Assembly: GCF_963665445.1 (NCBI RefSeq)
Contig: NZ_OY762276.1
Coordinates: 3,404,601 to 3,468,600, forward strand
Reading direction: 5' to 3'
From: an uncultured Desulfobulbus sp.
GTDB lineage: Bacteria > Desulfobacterota > Desulfobulbia > Desulfobulbales > Desulfobulbaceae
Length of the DNA: 64,000 nt
Shown: in pieces, positions 9,420-16,565 of the stretch
Layout: each line of letters starts with the position of its first letter
Position numbering within the stretch: position 1 is the first letter of the stretch
The notes under the pieces: model-generated
Databases searched by the model: none
What the model was told of the DNA's origin: nothing
The model's input: the letters and a program-made list of their open reading frames with translations, nothing else
Made by a program: the position numbers and the translations under genes

Positions 9420-12400
9420 TCATTGAATGTTCTCCTGCTCCAGGGACTCGAGCAGCCGTTCCATGCGCATGCCGCGCGAACCTTTGATCAAGAGCCAGTC
9501 GCCTGCACCGAACAGTCCTTGTTCTTCGAGTTGCAGCAACCAGGAGGCCATGGCCCCGTGATCTTCAAAAGTCCGCACCATGTCCGGCTTCATCCCACCG
9601 GCAAGGGCAGCCTGTGCCACCAGCGGCGCATGCGGGCCGGTGACGGCCAATCCGTCGTAACCAAGCTCGGCCGCCAGCGTGCCGATCTCACCATGATGCC
9701 GCTCCGAGGCCTCACCCAGCTCCAGCATGTCGCCCAGGGCGGCCAGGTGACGGCAACCGGGTGTCCCGAAGGTTGCCATCGTGCGCAAACCGGCTGCCAT
9801 GGAGGCCGGGTTGGCATTGTAGGCGTCATTGACCACCTTGATGCCGCCGGGGAGCTCGCAAATTGCCAATCGCTTGTCCACCGAGGGCAGATACTCGGCC
9901 AATCCAATCGCGATGAGCTCCGGCGGAATGCCGGCCGCGTGGGCAATGCCGGCTGCGGCGGTACAGTTGCTCACGTTGTGTGCACCGTAAAGCGCAACGG
10001 TGATCTGCTGCCGCCAGTCGCCGATATGCAGCGTAAAACGCATCCCCTGCTCGCCCAGATTTTCCACACCGGTCGCCCGTACCAGCGGCGCCGATGTAAG
10101 GCCGGAAGGAGATACAGCAAATCCTATTTGTTTGCCACCAGATTTTTGCGCCTGCTCCCGAACATGGGGATCATCGAGATTGACCACGCGAACCGCATCC
10201 GACCGCATGCCGCAAAAAAGCTCGCCCTTGGCTGCGGCCACGCCCTCGATGCTGCCCAATCCCTGCAGGTGGGCCGGATGCACATTGTTGATACAGCCGA
10301 TATCCGGGTCGGCGATCTGCGTCAATCGGGCAATTTCTCCGGGCACATTCATCCCCATCTCGAGCACGGCCAACTCATGACCGAACTCGATCGGGAGGAG
10401 GGAGAGGGGCAAGCCGACCAAGTTGTTGAAATTGCCTTGTGTTTTCAGTATCGGATCCGTGCCGCCCTTGCCCTGGCCCGTAGCCCGTGCAAAAATTGCG
10501 GCAACCATCTCCTTGACCGAGGTCTTGCCCGAACTGCCGGTGATAGCCACAATGCGGACCTTCGGTGCAAGCAGACGGCGGCGATATGCGGCCAGATCCC
10601 CGAGGGCGACCAGACTCTCCTCAACCCTGATAGCCAGCACATCCGCGCTCAACGAGTCGGGAATACGTTCACCGACGATTGCCTTGGCACCAAGAGATAC
10701 CGCCTTTTCGATGTAGGCGTGCCCATCAAAGGCCTCGCCCTTGAGGGCGACAAAGATATCGCCCGGGCCGAGGGTCCGAGTGTCGGTGGATATATTACCC
10801 AGCAGGCCCTGCTGGCTGCCGGACACCACCGTCCCCCCGGTGGCGGCCAGAAGATGGCGCACATTCCAGTGCAGCAGGCCGTTGACCGCCTCGCGGGAAT
10901 CGTCGAAGAACGTGCGTTTACTGCCGATGATCTGGTAATCTTCATGCCCCTTGCCGGCGATGAGAATGGAATCCGTTGGCCCGGCCAGACTGCATGCCTT
11001 TACAATAGCCTCATGACGATTGGGGATGACGGCAAAGCCCCGGCCTTTTGCCGTCCCTGAAAGCAGGGCATCAGCGTCCAAGAGAGATTTACCGCTGTTG
11101 ATCAGTCCGGGAATGATCTCGGCGATGATCGCCTCCGGATCCTCAGTCCTGGGATTGTCGGAGGTGACGATCACAACGTCCGCGTACTGGCCCGCCACCT
11201 CGCCCATGAGCGGGCGCTTGCCGCGATCACGGTCGCCGCCGCAGCCGAAAACACAGATCAGCCGTCCCGGAGCCAGGGATTGCAAGGTTTGCAGGACGTT
11301 GTCCAGGGCATCCGGGGTATGGGCATAGTCGACGAACACCGAAGGCAGGCGATGCATCCCGGCGTTGGGCAGGCGAACCCGCTCCAACCGGCCGGGGACC
11401 CGGACAACCGAGGTGAGTCCCTTGCGAATTGCGGCGGTGGGAAGCCCCAACCCCATGCCTACACCAGCCGCCGCAAGCACATTGAGAATATTGTAGCTGC
11501 CGGTCAGCGCTGAGGTGAACTCCGCCACCTCCCCCTGCAGATCCAACGTGCATTGAAAACCGTCGATGGTCTGGATGCAGGCCTGGGCATTGACCTCGGC
11601 CCGATCGGAAAGGCCGCAGCGAATCAAGGAAATATTTTTCAGGGAGCTGCAGAGTTCCTCCCCCCAATCCCTTCCTTCGGCGTGGGGTCCGGTGACCACG
11701 ATCGCTATGCCGTTTTTCCTAAGATGACGGGTAAAAAGCCGTTTTTTGGCCGCGAAGTAGGCCTCCATGTTCTGGTGATAATCCAGATGATCCCGACTCA
11801 GGTTGGTGAACAGCGCCACATCAAAAACTATCCTGCCAAGCCTGTTCTGCTGCAGGGCATGGGAGGAAACCTCCATGATCACATGGGTGACACCTTCCTC
11901 GACCATGGTCGCCAGCAGCGTCTGCAGGGTCACCGCATCGGGGGTGGTCAGGGGGGCATTCTGCAGGATGTGCAGCCCGCTGCGCCCATGGTAGCGGTAA
12001 TTCACCGTACCGATGACTCCAGGATGCCCCCCGGCGGCGAGCAGCATCCCCTCTATCAGCCAGGAGCTGGTGGTTTTACCGTTTGTTCCGGTAATGCCGA
12101 TAAACTGCATTTTTTTTGCCGGATAATCGTGCCAGGCCGCAGCCAGCTCGCCAACGGCCTGATGGCAGTCGACCACCAGGACAAGCGGCAGGCTCGGGTC
12201 GTCAAGACCGGCGCTATCCTCGACCACCACTGCCAGGCACCCTTTTTTCAGTGCATCGGAAATAAAGGTGCGGCCATCGATTTTCTCGCCACAAACGGCA
12301 ACAAAAATACAACCGGGGATCACCTGCCTGGAATCAAGGACCACCGCACTCACCTGTTGGCGCAGGGTCTCCTCGCTTATCCCTCGAATTTCCAGCGGCT

Positions 12401-12434
12401 CGATTGTTCGCAGAAGGGCATTCAGATGTTTCAT
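9420..12434 (-). CDS. murE-murF: Fused MurE-MurF peptidoglycan stem-peptide ligase
   Basis: One uninterrupted frame of 1004 residues joins two Mur ligases. Residues 1 to about 515 are MurE: GITGTNGKTT near 113, YHGR, and DNPR near 426, the motif typical of enzymes adding meso-diaminopimelate. Residues from about 523 are MurF, which adds D-Ala-D-Ala: STDTRTLGPGDIFVAL, ATP loop ITGSSGKTSVKEM near 631, TQGNFNNLVGLPLSLL and NDAYNANPASM. MurE runs through its terminal HEDYQIIG...FDDSREA segment with almost no linker before MurF. The frame opens 90 bases further upstream inside ftsI; I use the ATG at 12434, 13 bases after the ftsI stop. Fused MurE-MurF proteins are annotated in some other bacteria. 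Confidence 0.95.
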   Translation of the reverse strand: MKHLNALLRTIEPLEIRGISEETLRQQVSAVVLDSRQVIPGCIFVAVCGEKIDGRTFISDALKKGCLAVVVEDSAGLDDPSLPLVLVVDCHQAVGELAAAWHDYPAKKMQFIGITGTNGKTTSSWLIEGMLLAAGGHPGVIGTVNYRYHGRSGLHILQNAPLTTPDAVTLQTLLATMVEEGVTHVIMEVSSHALQQNRLGRIVFDVALFTNLSRDHLDYHQNMEAYFAAKKRLFTRHLRKNGIAIVVTGPHAEGRDWGEELCSSLKNISLIRCGLSDRAEVNAQACIQTIDGFQCTLDLQGEVAEFTSALTGSYNILNVLAAAGVGMGLGLPTAAIRKGLTSVVRVPGRLERVRLPNAGMHRLPSVFVDYAHTPDALDNVLQTLQSLAPGRLICVFGCGGDRDRGKRPLMGEVAGQYADVVIVTSDNPRTEDPEAIIAEIIPGLINSGKSLLDADALLSGTAKGRGFAVIPNRHEAIVKACSLAGPTDSILIAGKGHEDYQIIGSKRTFFDDSREAVNGLLHWNVRHLLAATGGTVVSGSQQGLLGNISTDTRTLGPGDIFVALKGEAFDGHAYIEKAVSLGAKAIVGERIPDSLSADVLAIRVEESLVALGDLAAYRRRLLAPKVRIVAITGSSGKTSVKEMVAAIFARATGQGKGGTDPILKTQGNFNNLVGLPLSLLPIEFGHELAVLEMGMNVPGEIARLTQIADPDIGCINNVHPAHLQGLGSIEGVAAAKGELFCGMRSDAVRVVNLDDPHVREQAQKSGGKQIGFAVSPSGLTSAPLVRATGVENLGEQGMRFTLHIGDWRQQITVALYGAHNVSNCTAAAGIAHAAGIPPELIAIGLAEYLPSVDKRLAICELPGGIKVVNDAYNANPASMAAGLRTMATFGTPGCRHLAALGDMLELGEASERHHGEIGTLAAELGYDGLAVTGPHAPLVAQAALAGGMKPDMVRTFEDHGAMASWLLQLEEQGLFGAGDWLLIKGSRGMRMERLLESLEQENIQ

Positions 12435-12447
12435 AGTCAAACCGCGG

Positions 12448-14262
12448 CTACCTTGGCTCCAGAGTAACGATACATTCTTCCACGCCAACCAGGGGCTGGC
12501 CGGGTAGCGGATACTGGGCAACAATCTGGCCGGTGCCGTTGATCCGCACTTTCAGTTTGAGTTTATCAATCTGCTGCAACCCCTTGCGCAGACTCATGCC
12601 GCGCATCTGGGGCATGAGTGGCACCATCTCATCTCCCTGCTCAGGGGCATTTTTGAAGTTCAGCCGCTTGCTGATAAAAAACTGCCGCCGATTTTCCTCG
12701 CTTCGAGGAGGCGGCTCGGCAGCCGCCACGTTCGGCTCGGCCTGATGCGCCAGGCTGGCCAACAGATCGCGCCCGACATCCGCCAGGCTGACGATCTCTC
12801 CTTTTTTCAGATTCAGGTCAGGCTGGAGATGATCCTGCTCAGTCGCGATGAGCAGCAGGTATTTCGGCCTCCTGGCCGGGGTCAGAGCGACAAAAAGGTC
12901 CTGCATCGAATACTCGGAATAGAGGCCTTCCGGACGTATCTGCAGCCGTTTTCCGGTAAAGACCACCCCGTTTTCCTTGTCGTGTTCCCAATTGTCGAAC
13001 AATTCCCGGCGGATTTTGACGCCAAGAGCCGGATCAAGCACATGGCTTTTTTGAGTGGCTTCGGAGTTGCGCTGATACCGGGTAGCCGTTGCATGATCAT
13101 AGACGGAATCAACAACATAGGGCGTAATCCGCCAGCCGCCGTTGACTAGGCTCGCCAGGGTGACACCCACCTGCACGCCAGTAACCAACGGTGTGTGGTC
13201 CTTCCGCTCCTCCATCGTCGGGCCGGACTCCCAGTTGCCGAAAACCGAACCGTACAGCTCGATCTGCTGCTCAAAGCTGCTCAATTGCTGCTCGGCAAAA
13301 CCGTAATCCGGTGCGGCCACGGTCGGCGGCAGCACCCCAGGTCCGTCAAGTCCTTCACGCTCGATGGCGGCGGCACGAACCAGGATAGGGCGAATCAGTT
13401 CCTTGTCCAGTAGATGGTTGTAGATCCTGTTGACCCGGTTGGATTCACTCGCCTTCCAAAAGTAGTTGGGATTAAAGGAAGGTTGATTCATCAAGGCAAG
13501 AATTCGCCCACTGCCCGGTTCGATCAACAACCCCATTCCCTTTTCCGTGCCGCTGGCGGCGAGAAATTCGCGAAACCTGCTCTCCACCATTTTCTGCAAA
13601 CCGATATCAAGGGTAAGAATCAGGTCAGCCCCGGTATCCCCCAGATGCTCATGTCCCTGGAAATCGATATCCGTAATGTTGCTTTTGCGGAACACGCCCT
13701 GGAGCACGGAATCGTATTTCCCTTCCACTCCTGCCAACCCCACACCATCGCCCATAAAACCAAGGACATGGGAGGCGGCAGTGTGCCCGGGATAAAACCG
13801 AGCTTCATTTTCCTTGCAACTGATCCCCTGGAGATGCAAGGCCTTGATCTGTTCGGCCTGTTTTTCATCCAGATCCGTGGCCAGCATGATGGAATACTGG
13901 GTCGATTTCAGACGAGACTGCAGTTTTTCGGCCTTTATTTCCACCAGGGGTTCCAGTGTCTGGGCAACCCGGTGGCGGTCCGCCACCTCCACAGGATTTG
14001 CATACACTGAGTAGAGTTTATAGGAGACAGCCAGCTCACTGAGGTTTCGATCGTAAATGGTGCCTCTTAAAACAGGTTCAGCGGGCACCGGGCCCGCTGA
14101 TAAAGACGAAATTTTGCCGACAGCAGACTGTAAAATCCTGCCGATATCCTGGAGGGAATGGGGGCATCTATACAGAACGACTCCAGCCGCTGTCAGCAAA
14201 ATTAGCCAAAAAGGGAGCAACCATCGGCGATTTTTTTTCTTATACCGTGCAGTTTTAACCAT
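12448..14262 (-). CDS. ftsI: FtsI/PBP3-like protein with PASTA domain and degenerate transpeptidase motifs
   Basis: Position in the operon, a single N-terminal membrane anchor (about 13-31), the class B pedestal motifs (LRGTIYDRN near 65, RFYPGHTAASHVLG near 155, LTLDIGLQ near 216) and a C-terminal PASTA domain (about 546-603) identify a 604-residue FtsI relative. The catalytic domain is eroded. The segment aligning with the SxxK serine loop reads KELIRPILVRAAA near 287-299. The KTG motif is GKRLQ near 437. The stretch that should carry SxN is shortened by very roughly 75 residues. The tail motif GVQVGVTLASLVNGG is retained. The frame is intact, so it is probably expressed, but as a non-enzymatic or highly divergent protein. 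Confidence 0.9.
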   Translation of the reverse strand: MVKTARYKKKNRRWLLPFWLILLTAAGVVLYRCPHSLQDIGRILQSAVGKISSLSAGPVPAEPVLRGTIYDRNLSELAVSYKLYSVYANPVEVADRHRVAQTLEPLVEIKAEKLQSRLKSTQYSIMLATDLDEKQAEQIKALHLQGISCKENEARFYPGHTAASHVLGFMGDGVGLAGVEGKYDSVLQGVFRKSNITDIDFQGHEHLGDTGADLILTLDIGLQKMVESRFREFLAASGTEKGMGLLIEPGSGRILALMNQPSFNPNYFWKASESNRVNRIYNHLLDKELIRPILVRAAAIEREGLDGPGVLPPTVAAPDYGFAEQQLSSFEQQIELYGSVFGNWESGPTMEERKDHTPLVTGVQVGVTLASLVNGGWRITPYVVDSVYDHATATRYQRNSEATQKSHVLDPALGVKIRRELFDNWEHDKENGVVFTGKRLQIRPEGLYSEYSMQDLFVALTPARRPKYLLLIATEQDHLQPDLNLKKGEIVSLADVGRDLLASLAHQAEPNVAAAEPPPRSEENRRQFFISKRLNFKNAPEQGDEMVPLMPQMRGMSLRKGLQQIDKLKLKVRINGTGQIVAQYPLPGQPLVGVEECIVTLEPR

Positions 14263-14269
14263 CGCCCGA

Positions 14270-14647
14270 CTACATCCGATGCACCTGTCGTTTTTCCGGC
14301 TCGTAGAGGTTCAATTTCACCGAGGCAATCGCAACGACATGAGTTTTTGAGCTTAACTGGGCTCGCTGGGCGCGCAGTTCGACATTGTGATTATACATCT
14401 GCGCATGTAGGCCGCGCAGTTGTTCAGCCTGGGCGCGCATCTCCATCATCTGCCCGTAAAAATACTGGGTCACCAGCAGCCCGACCACCAAGGCCCCCAA
14501 ACAGGTAAATGCAAGAAATCTGCGTACAGTATTTGACATTTGCAGGGAAAAACGGCTCTTTTCCCGGTGGGTTCCCTGAAAGTGAGCTCCCTGAAACGAT
14601 GCCATCTGTCGCGGCCGGTAAGTTCGCACGCCTACGTTCGGTACCAT
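14270..14647 (-). CDS. ftsL: Cell division protein FtsL
   Basis: FtsL is a small bitopic protein that forms the FtsQLB complex and activates septal synthesis. The 125-residue product has a cytoplasmic tail, one membrane helix (about 43-63, FLAFTCLGALVVGLLVTQYFY) and a leucine-zipper-like coiled coil beginning MMEMRAQAEQLRGLH, the normal FtsL plan. The ATG at 14647 has a strong site, TAGGAGGAGATC. It ends seven bases before ftsI and follows rsmH by 41 bases. Sequence conservation in this family is low, so order and topology carry the call. Confidence 0.85.
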   Translation of the reverse strand: MVPNVGVRTYRPRQMASFQGAHFQGTHREKSRFSLQMSNTVRRFLAFTCLGALVVGLLVTQYFYGQMMEMRAQAEQLRGLHAQMYNHNVELRAQRAQLSSKTHVVAIASVKLNLYEPEKRQVHRM

Positions 14648-14688
14648 GATCTCCTCCTACACACCCTGTTCGTCTTGATTTTTTGTGC

Positions 14689-15579
14689 CTATACACGCTC
14701 AGCGACTCGAAGCTTGGCACTTCGTGCACGGGGATTGCGCTGCATCTCTTGGTCGGTTGGTTCTATTGGCCGCTTGCTGATGATTCTATATGCTGGATTT
14801 TTGAGAAACATTTGTTTCACGATTCGATCTTCCAAGGAATGGAAGGTGATCATCGCCACTCGTGCCCCCGGGGCGAGGACCTGCGGCGCGGTGTTCAGGA
14901 GCCGACTCAGGTTGTCCAACTCACCATTGACGGCAATGCGCAAGGCCTGGAACACCCTGGTTGCAACATGAATTTTCGGTGGGTGAAAACGTCTCGGCAC
15001 GGCATCGGCGACAAGGGCAGCCAACTGTCCGGTGGTCGTTATCGGTGCCTGCTGTCGTGCCTGGACCACAAATTTGGCGATCCGTCTGGCCTGCCGCTCC
15101 TCCCCATAGTGGAAGAAGATGTCGGCCAGCTGTTCTTCCGAAGACTGGGCGATCAGATCGGCCGCACTCACAGACCGCCTTCTATCCATGCGCATATCCA
15201 AATCGCTGTCGACACGGAAACTGAAGCCGCGTTCCCCCCGATCAAGTTGCAGGGAGGAGACACCCAAATCCGCGATCAGGCCATTGACCGGGCCTAGACC
15301 TCGCAGGCTCAACTCATCGACCAGATCGGCATACGAGGCGTGAATCAGGGTAAAACGATCCTCATATTCCCCCACATCCGGACCGGCGTTCACCGCATCT
15401 TCATCCCATTCGAACCCGACCACCTGACCATGGGGCTTGGAACGCTCCAAGATGGCCCGGGTATGGCCACCCAGGCCAAAGGTGCCGTCAACGTAGATAC
15501 CGCCGGTGACAGGCTGCAGGGCATCAAGGACTTCGTCCAGCAAAACCGGGACATGCAGGGAATATTGCTCTTGCTCCAT
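14689..15579 (-). CDS. rsmH: 16S rRNA (cytosine-1402-N4)-methyltransferase RsmH (MraW)
   Basis: RsmH methylates N4 of C1402 in 16S rRNA using S-adenosylmethionine. The 296-residue protein starts HVPVLLDEVLDAL, followed by the SAM motif YVDGTFGLGGHTRAIL, then LIADLGVSSLQLDRGERGFSF, the RVFQALRIAVNGEL motif and ITFHSLEDRIVK. It lies 13 bases after mraZ and 41 before ftsL. The ribosome-binding site is weak, suggesting coupling to mraZ. Confidence 0.97.
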   Translation of the reverse strand: MEQEQYSLHVPVLLDEVLDALQPVTGGIYVDGTFGLGGHTRAILERSKPHGQVVGFEWDEDAVNAGPDVGEYEDRFTLIHASYADLVDELSLRGLGPVNGLIADLGVSSLQLDRGERGFSFRVDSDLDMRMDRRRSVSAADLIAQSSEEQLADIFFHYGEERQARRIAKFVVQARQQAPITTTGQLAALVADAVPRRFHPPKIHVATRVFQALRIAVNGELDNLSRLLNTAPQVLAPGARVAMITFHSLEDRIVKQMFLKNPAYRIISKRPIEPTDQEMQRNPRARSAKLRVAERV

Positions 15580-15592
15580 CGGCGCTTAGGGA

Positions 15593-16045
15593 TTAGAGGA
15601 TACCCAGAGTGGAAAGTCCGGCACTGAAATCTTCGAACGTCTCCCGGGTTTGACGTGTTTCCTCTTCCCATGCCCCCTTATCCCAAATTTCAAAATGGCG
15701 CAGCATACCAGCAACCACCACATCCTTTTCGATCCCGAGTCCGGAACGGAGCGCCGGCGGCAGAAGAATTCGCCCCTGTCTGTCCGGTGCGCATTCGGTG
15801 ACACCGGCAATGAGATAGCGGACAAATCTGCCGAAGTTGGGTTGGCTCTGCCCTTCGGCGAGCAGTTTCTCCTCAAGGGTTTCCCATTCGGCCATGGGAT
15901 AGGCGCGAAGACATTTCTGCCAGTGGGTGACGACCAGCATCTCCGAGTTGTACTGCTCCTTGAGGACATCACGGAACCTGGTCGGGATATTCAACCGCCC
16001 CTTTGGATCAAGTGTATGTTCCGAATGACTCCGAAATCGCAGCAC
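15593..16045 (-). CDS. mraZ: Transcriptional regulator MraZ
   Basis: MraZ is a SpoVT/AbrB-fold DNA-binding protein that regulates its own dcw operon. Two repeats are visible: EHTLDPKGRLNIPTRFR near the start and APDRQGRILLPPALR about 70 residues later, each with the family DxxGR core. The frame opens at an ATG at 16132, but the predicted -10 box and operator lie around that codon, so it is probably not translated. I use the GTG at 16045, preceded by GAAAGAGGGCTT. That gives 150 residues beginning LRFRSHSEHTLD, the usual family length. It is the first gene of the dcw operon. Confidence 0.92.
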   Translation of the reverse strand: MLRFRSHSEHTLDPKGRLNIPTRFRDVLKEQYNSEMLVVTHWQKCLRAYPMAEWETLEEKLLAEGQSQPNFGRFVRYLIAGVTECAPDRQGRILLPPALRSGLGIEKDVVVAGMLRHFEIWDKGAWEEETRQTRETFEDFSAGLSTLGIL

Positions 16046-16090
16046 AAGCCCTCTTTCACCACTGTTCGCCACCCGCGTGACGACTGCGCC

Positions 16091-16130
16091 ATTATTTTCC
16101 CCTTTAAACCACTTTGCACCACCTAGTACC
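16091..16130 (-). promoter_or_regulatory. Candidate MraZ operator (10-bp period GG repeats)
   Basis: Read on the minus strand, four successive decamers each begin with GG: GGTACTAGGT, GGTGCAAAGT, GGTTTAAAGG, GGAAAATAAT. They give direct repeats of the form AAAGTGG and AAAGGGG at ten-base spacing. MraZ is known to bind tandem TGGG or AAAGTG boxes with this kind of regular spacing upstream of mraZ. The block lies between the predicted promoter and the mraZ GTG start. Confidence 0.65.
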
Positions 16131-16134
16131 AATT

Positions 16135-16161
16135 AGTATACGAACCCCTTGAGGGAGTCAA
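16135..16161 (-). promoter_or_regulatory. Candidate sigma-70 promoter of the dcw operon
   Basis: On the minus strand TTGACT (16161-16156) and TATACT (16140-16135) form near-consensus -35 and -10 boxes, with a rather short 15-base spacer. Transcription would begin near 16128, directly at the MraZ-like boxes. Confidence 0.55.
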
Positions 16162-16430
16162 GAAAAATCACGGGAAAAATTCGGGAGAATTGCGCCCTTT
16201 TCCCGGCAAAAAATCAACAAAAAACTTTTTCGGGAACACAAGCAGATAAATACAGACAACCTCCTTTCCTCTCCCCCTCCAGACTGTCACCTCACCAAGG
16301 TTTCCCGCAGGGGAAATATGGCGAAGAAATCCTTGCGCCAAGTGCTTCAGGGCCGTTGAGAAATTCCGGTGCAACGAGGGGAAATTGAATTGTGCGGACA
16401 TCATGCAAGGTAAAAAAAATAGTCTCATGG

Positions 16431-16484
16431 GCGTAACGAAGCTCGAGACGTCGTTCTTGGGGCTTTTAACGAGAACGATAATGA
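16431..16484 (+). repeat. Dispersed structured repeat, right half
   Basis: GCGTAACGAAGCTCGAGACG begins a match to the right half of the roughly 100-base repeat. The terminal hairpin TCGTTCTTG / CGAGAACGA is kept, with one G-U pair and a G-C pair where the 60621 copy has A-T. The left half is not recognisable. The rest of 16162-16499 shows no gene; a 114-residue frame crossing it is explained by the repeat. Confidence 0.8.
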
Positions 16485-16499
16485 TGCGGGGGAGCAAAA

Positions 16500-16536
16500 A
16501 AAAAACGGCCACCCCGGTGAGGGACAGCCGTTTTTT
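16500..16536 (-). terminator. Rho-independent terminator of the envelope operon
   Basis: Arms AAAAAACGGC (16500-16509) and GCCGTTTTTT (16527-16536) flank a GC-rich loop and are followed on the minus strand by a run of T. It lies 30 bases beyond the stop at 16566. The A/T flanks could let it act in both directions. Confidence 0.85.
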
Positions 16537-16565
16537 ATCGGTGAGTGGCGGAAAGAAAGGACCGG

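Noticed and set aside
16132..16132. ATG at 16132 as the mraZ start
   Set aside because: It falls at or upstream of the predicted transcription start and would place the operator inside the gene. The GTG at 16045 gives the normal family length and N-terminus.
16168..16512. 114-codon minus-strand frame upstream of mraZ
   Set aside because: Its readable stretch (VLVKSPKNDVSSFVTP) is produced by the dispersed repeat, since the copy near 60.7 kb gives almost the same peptide. It has no good ribosome-binding site.
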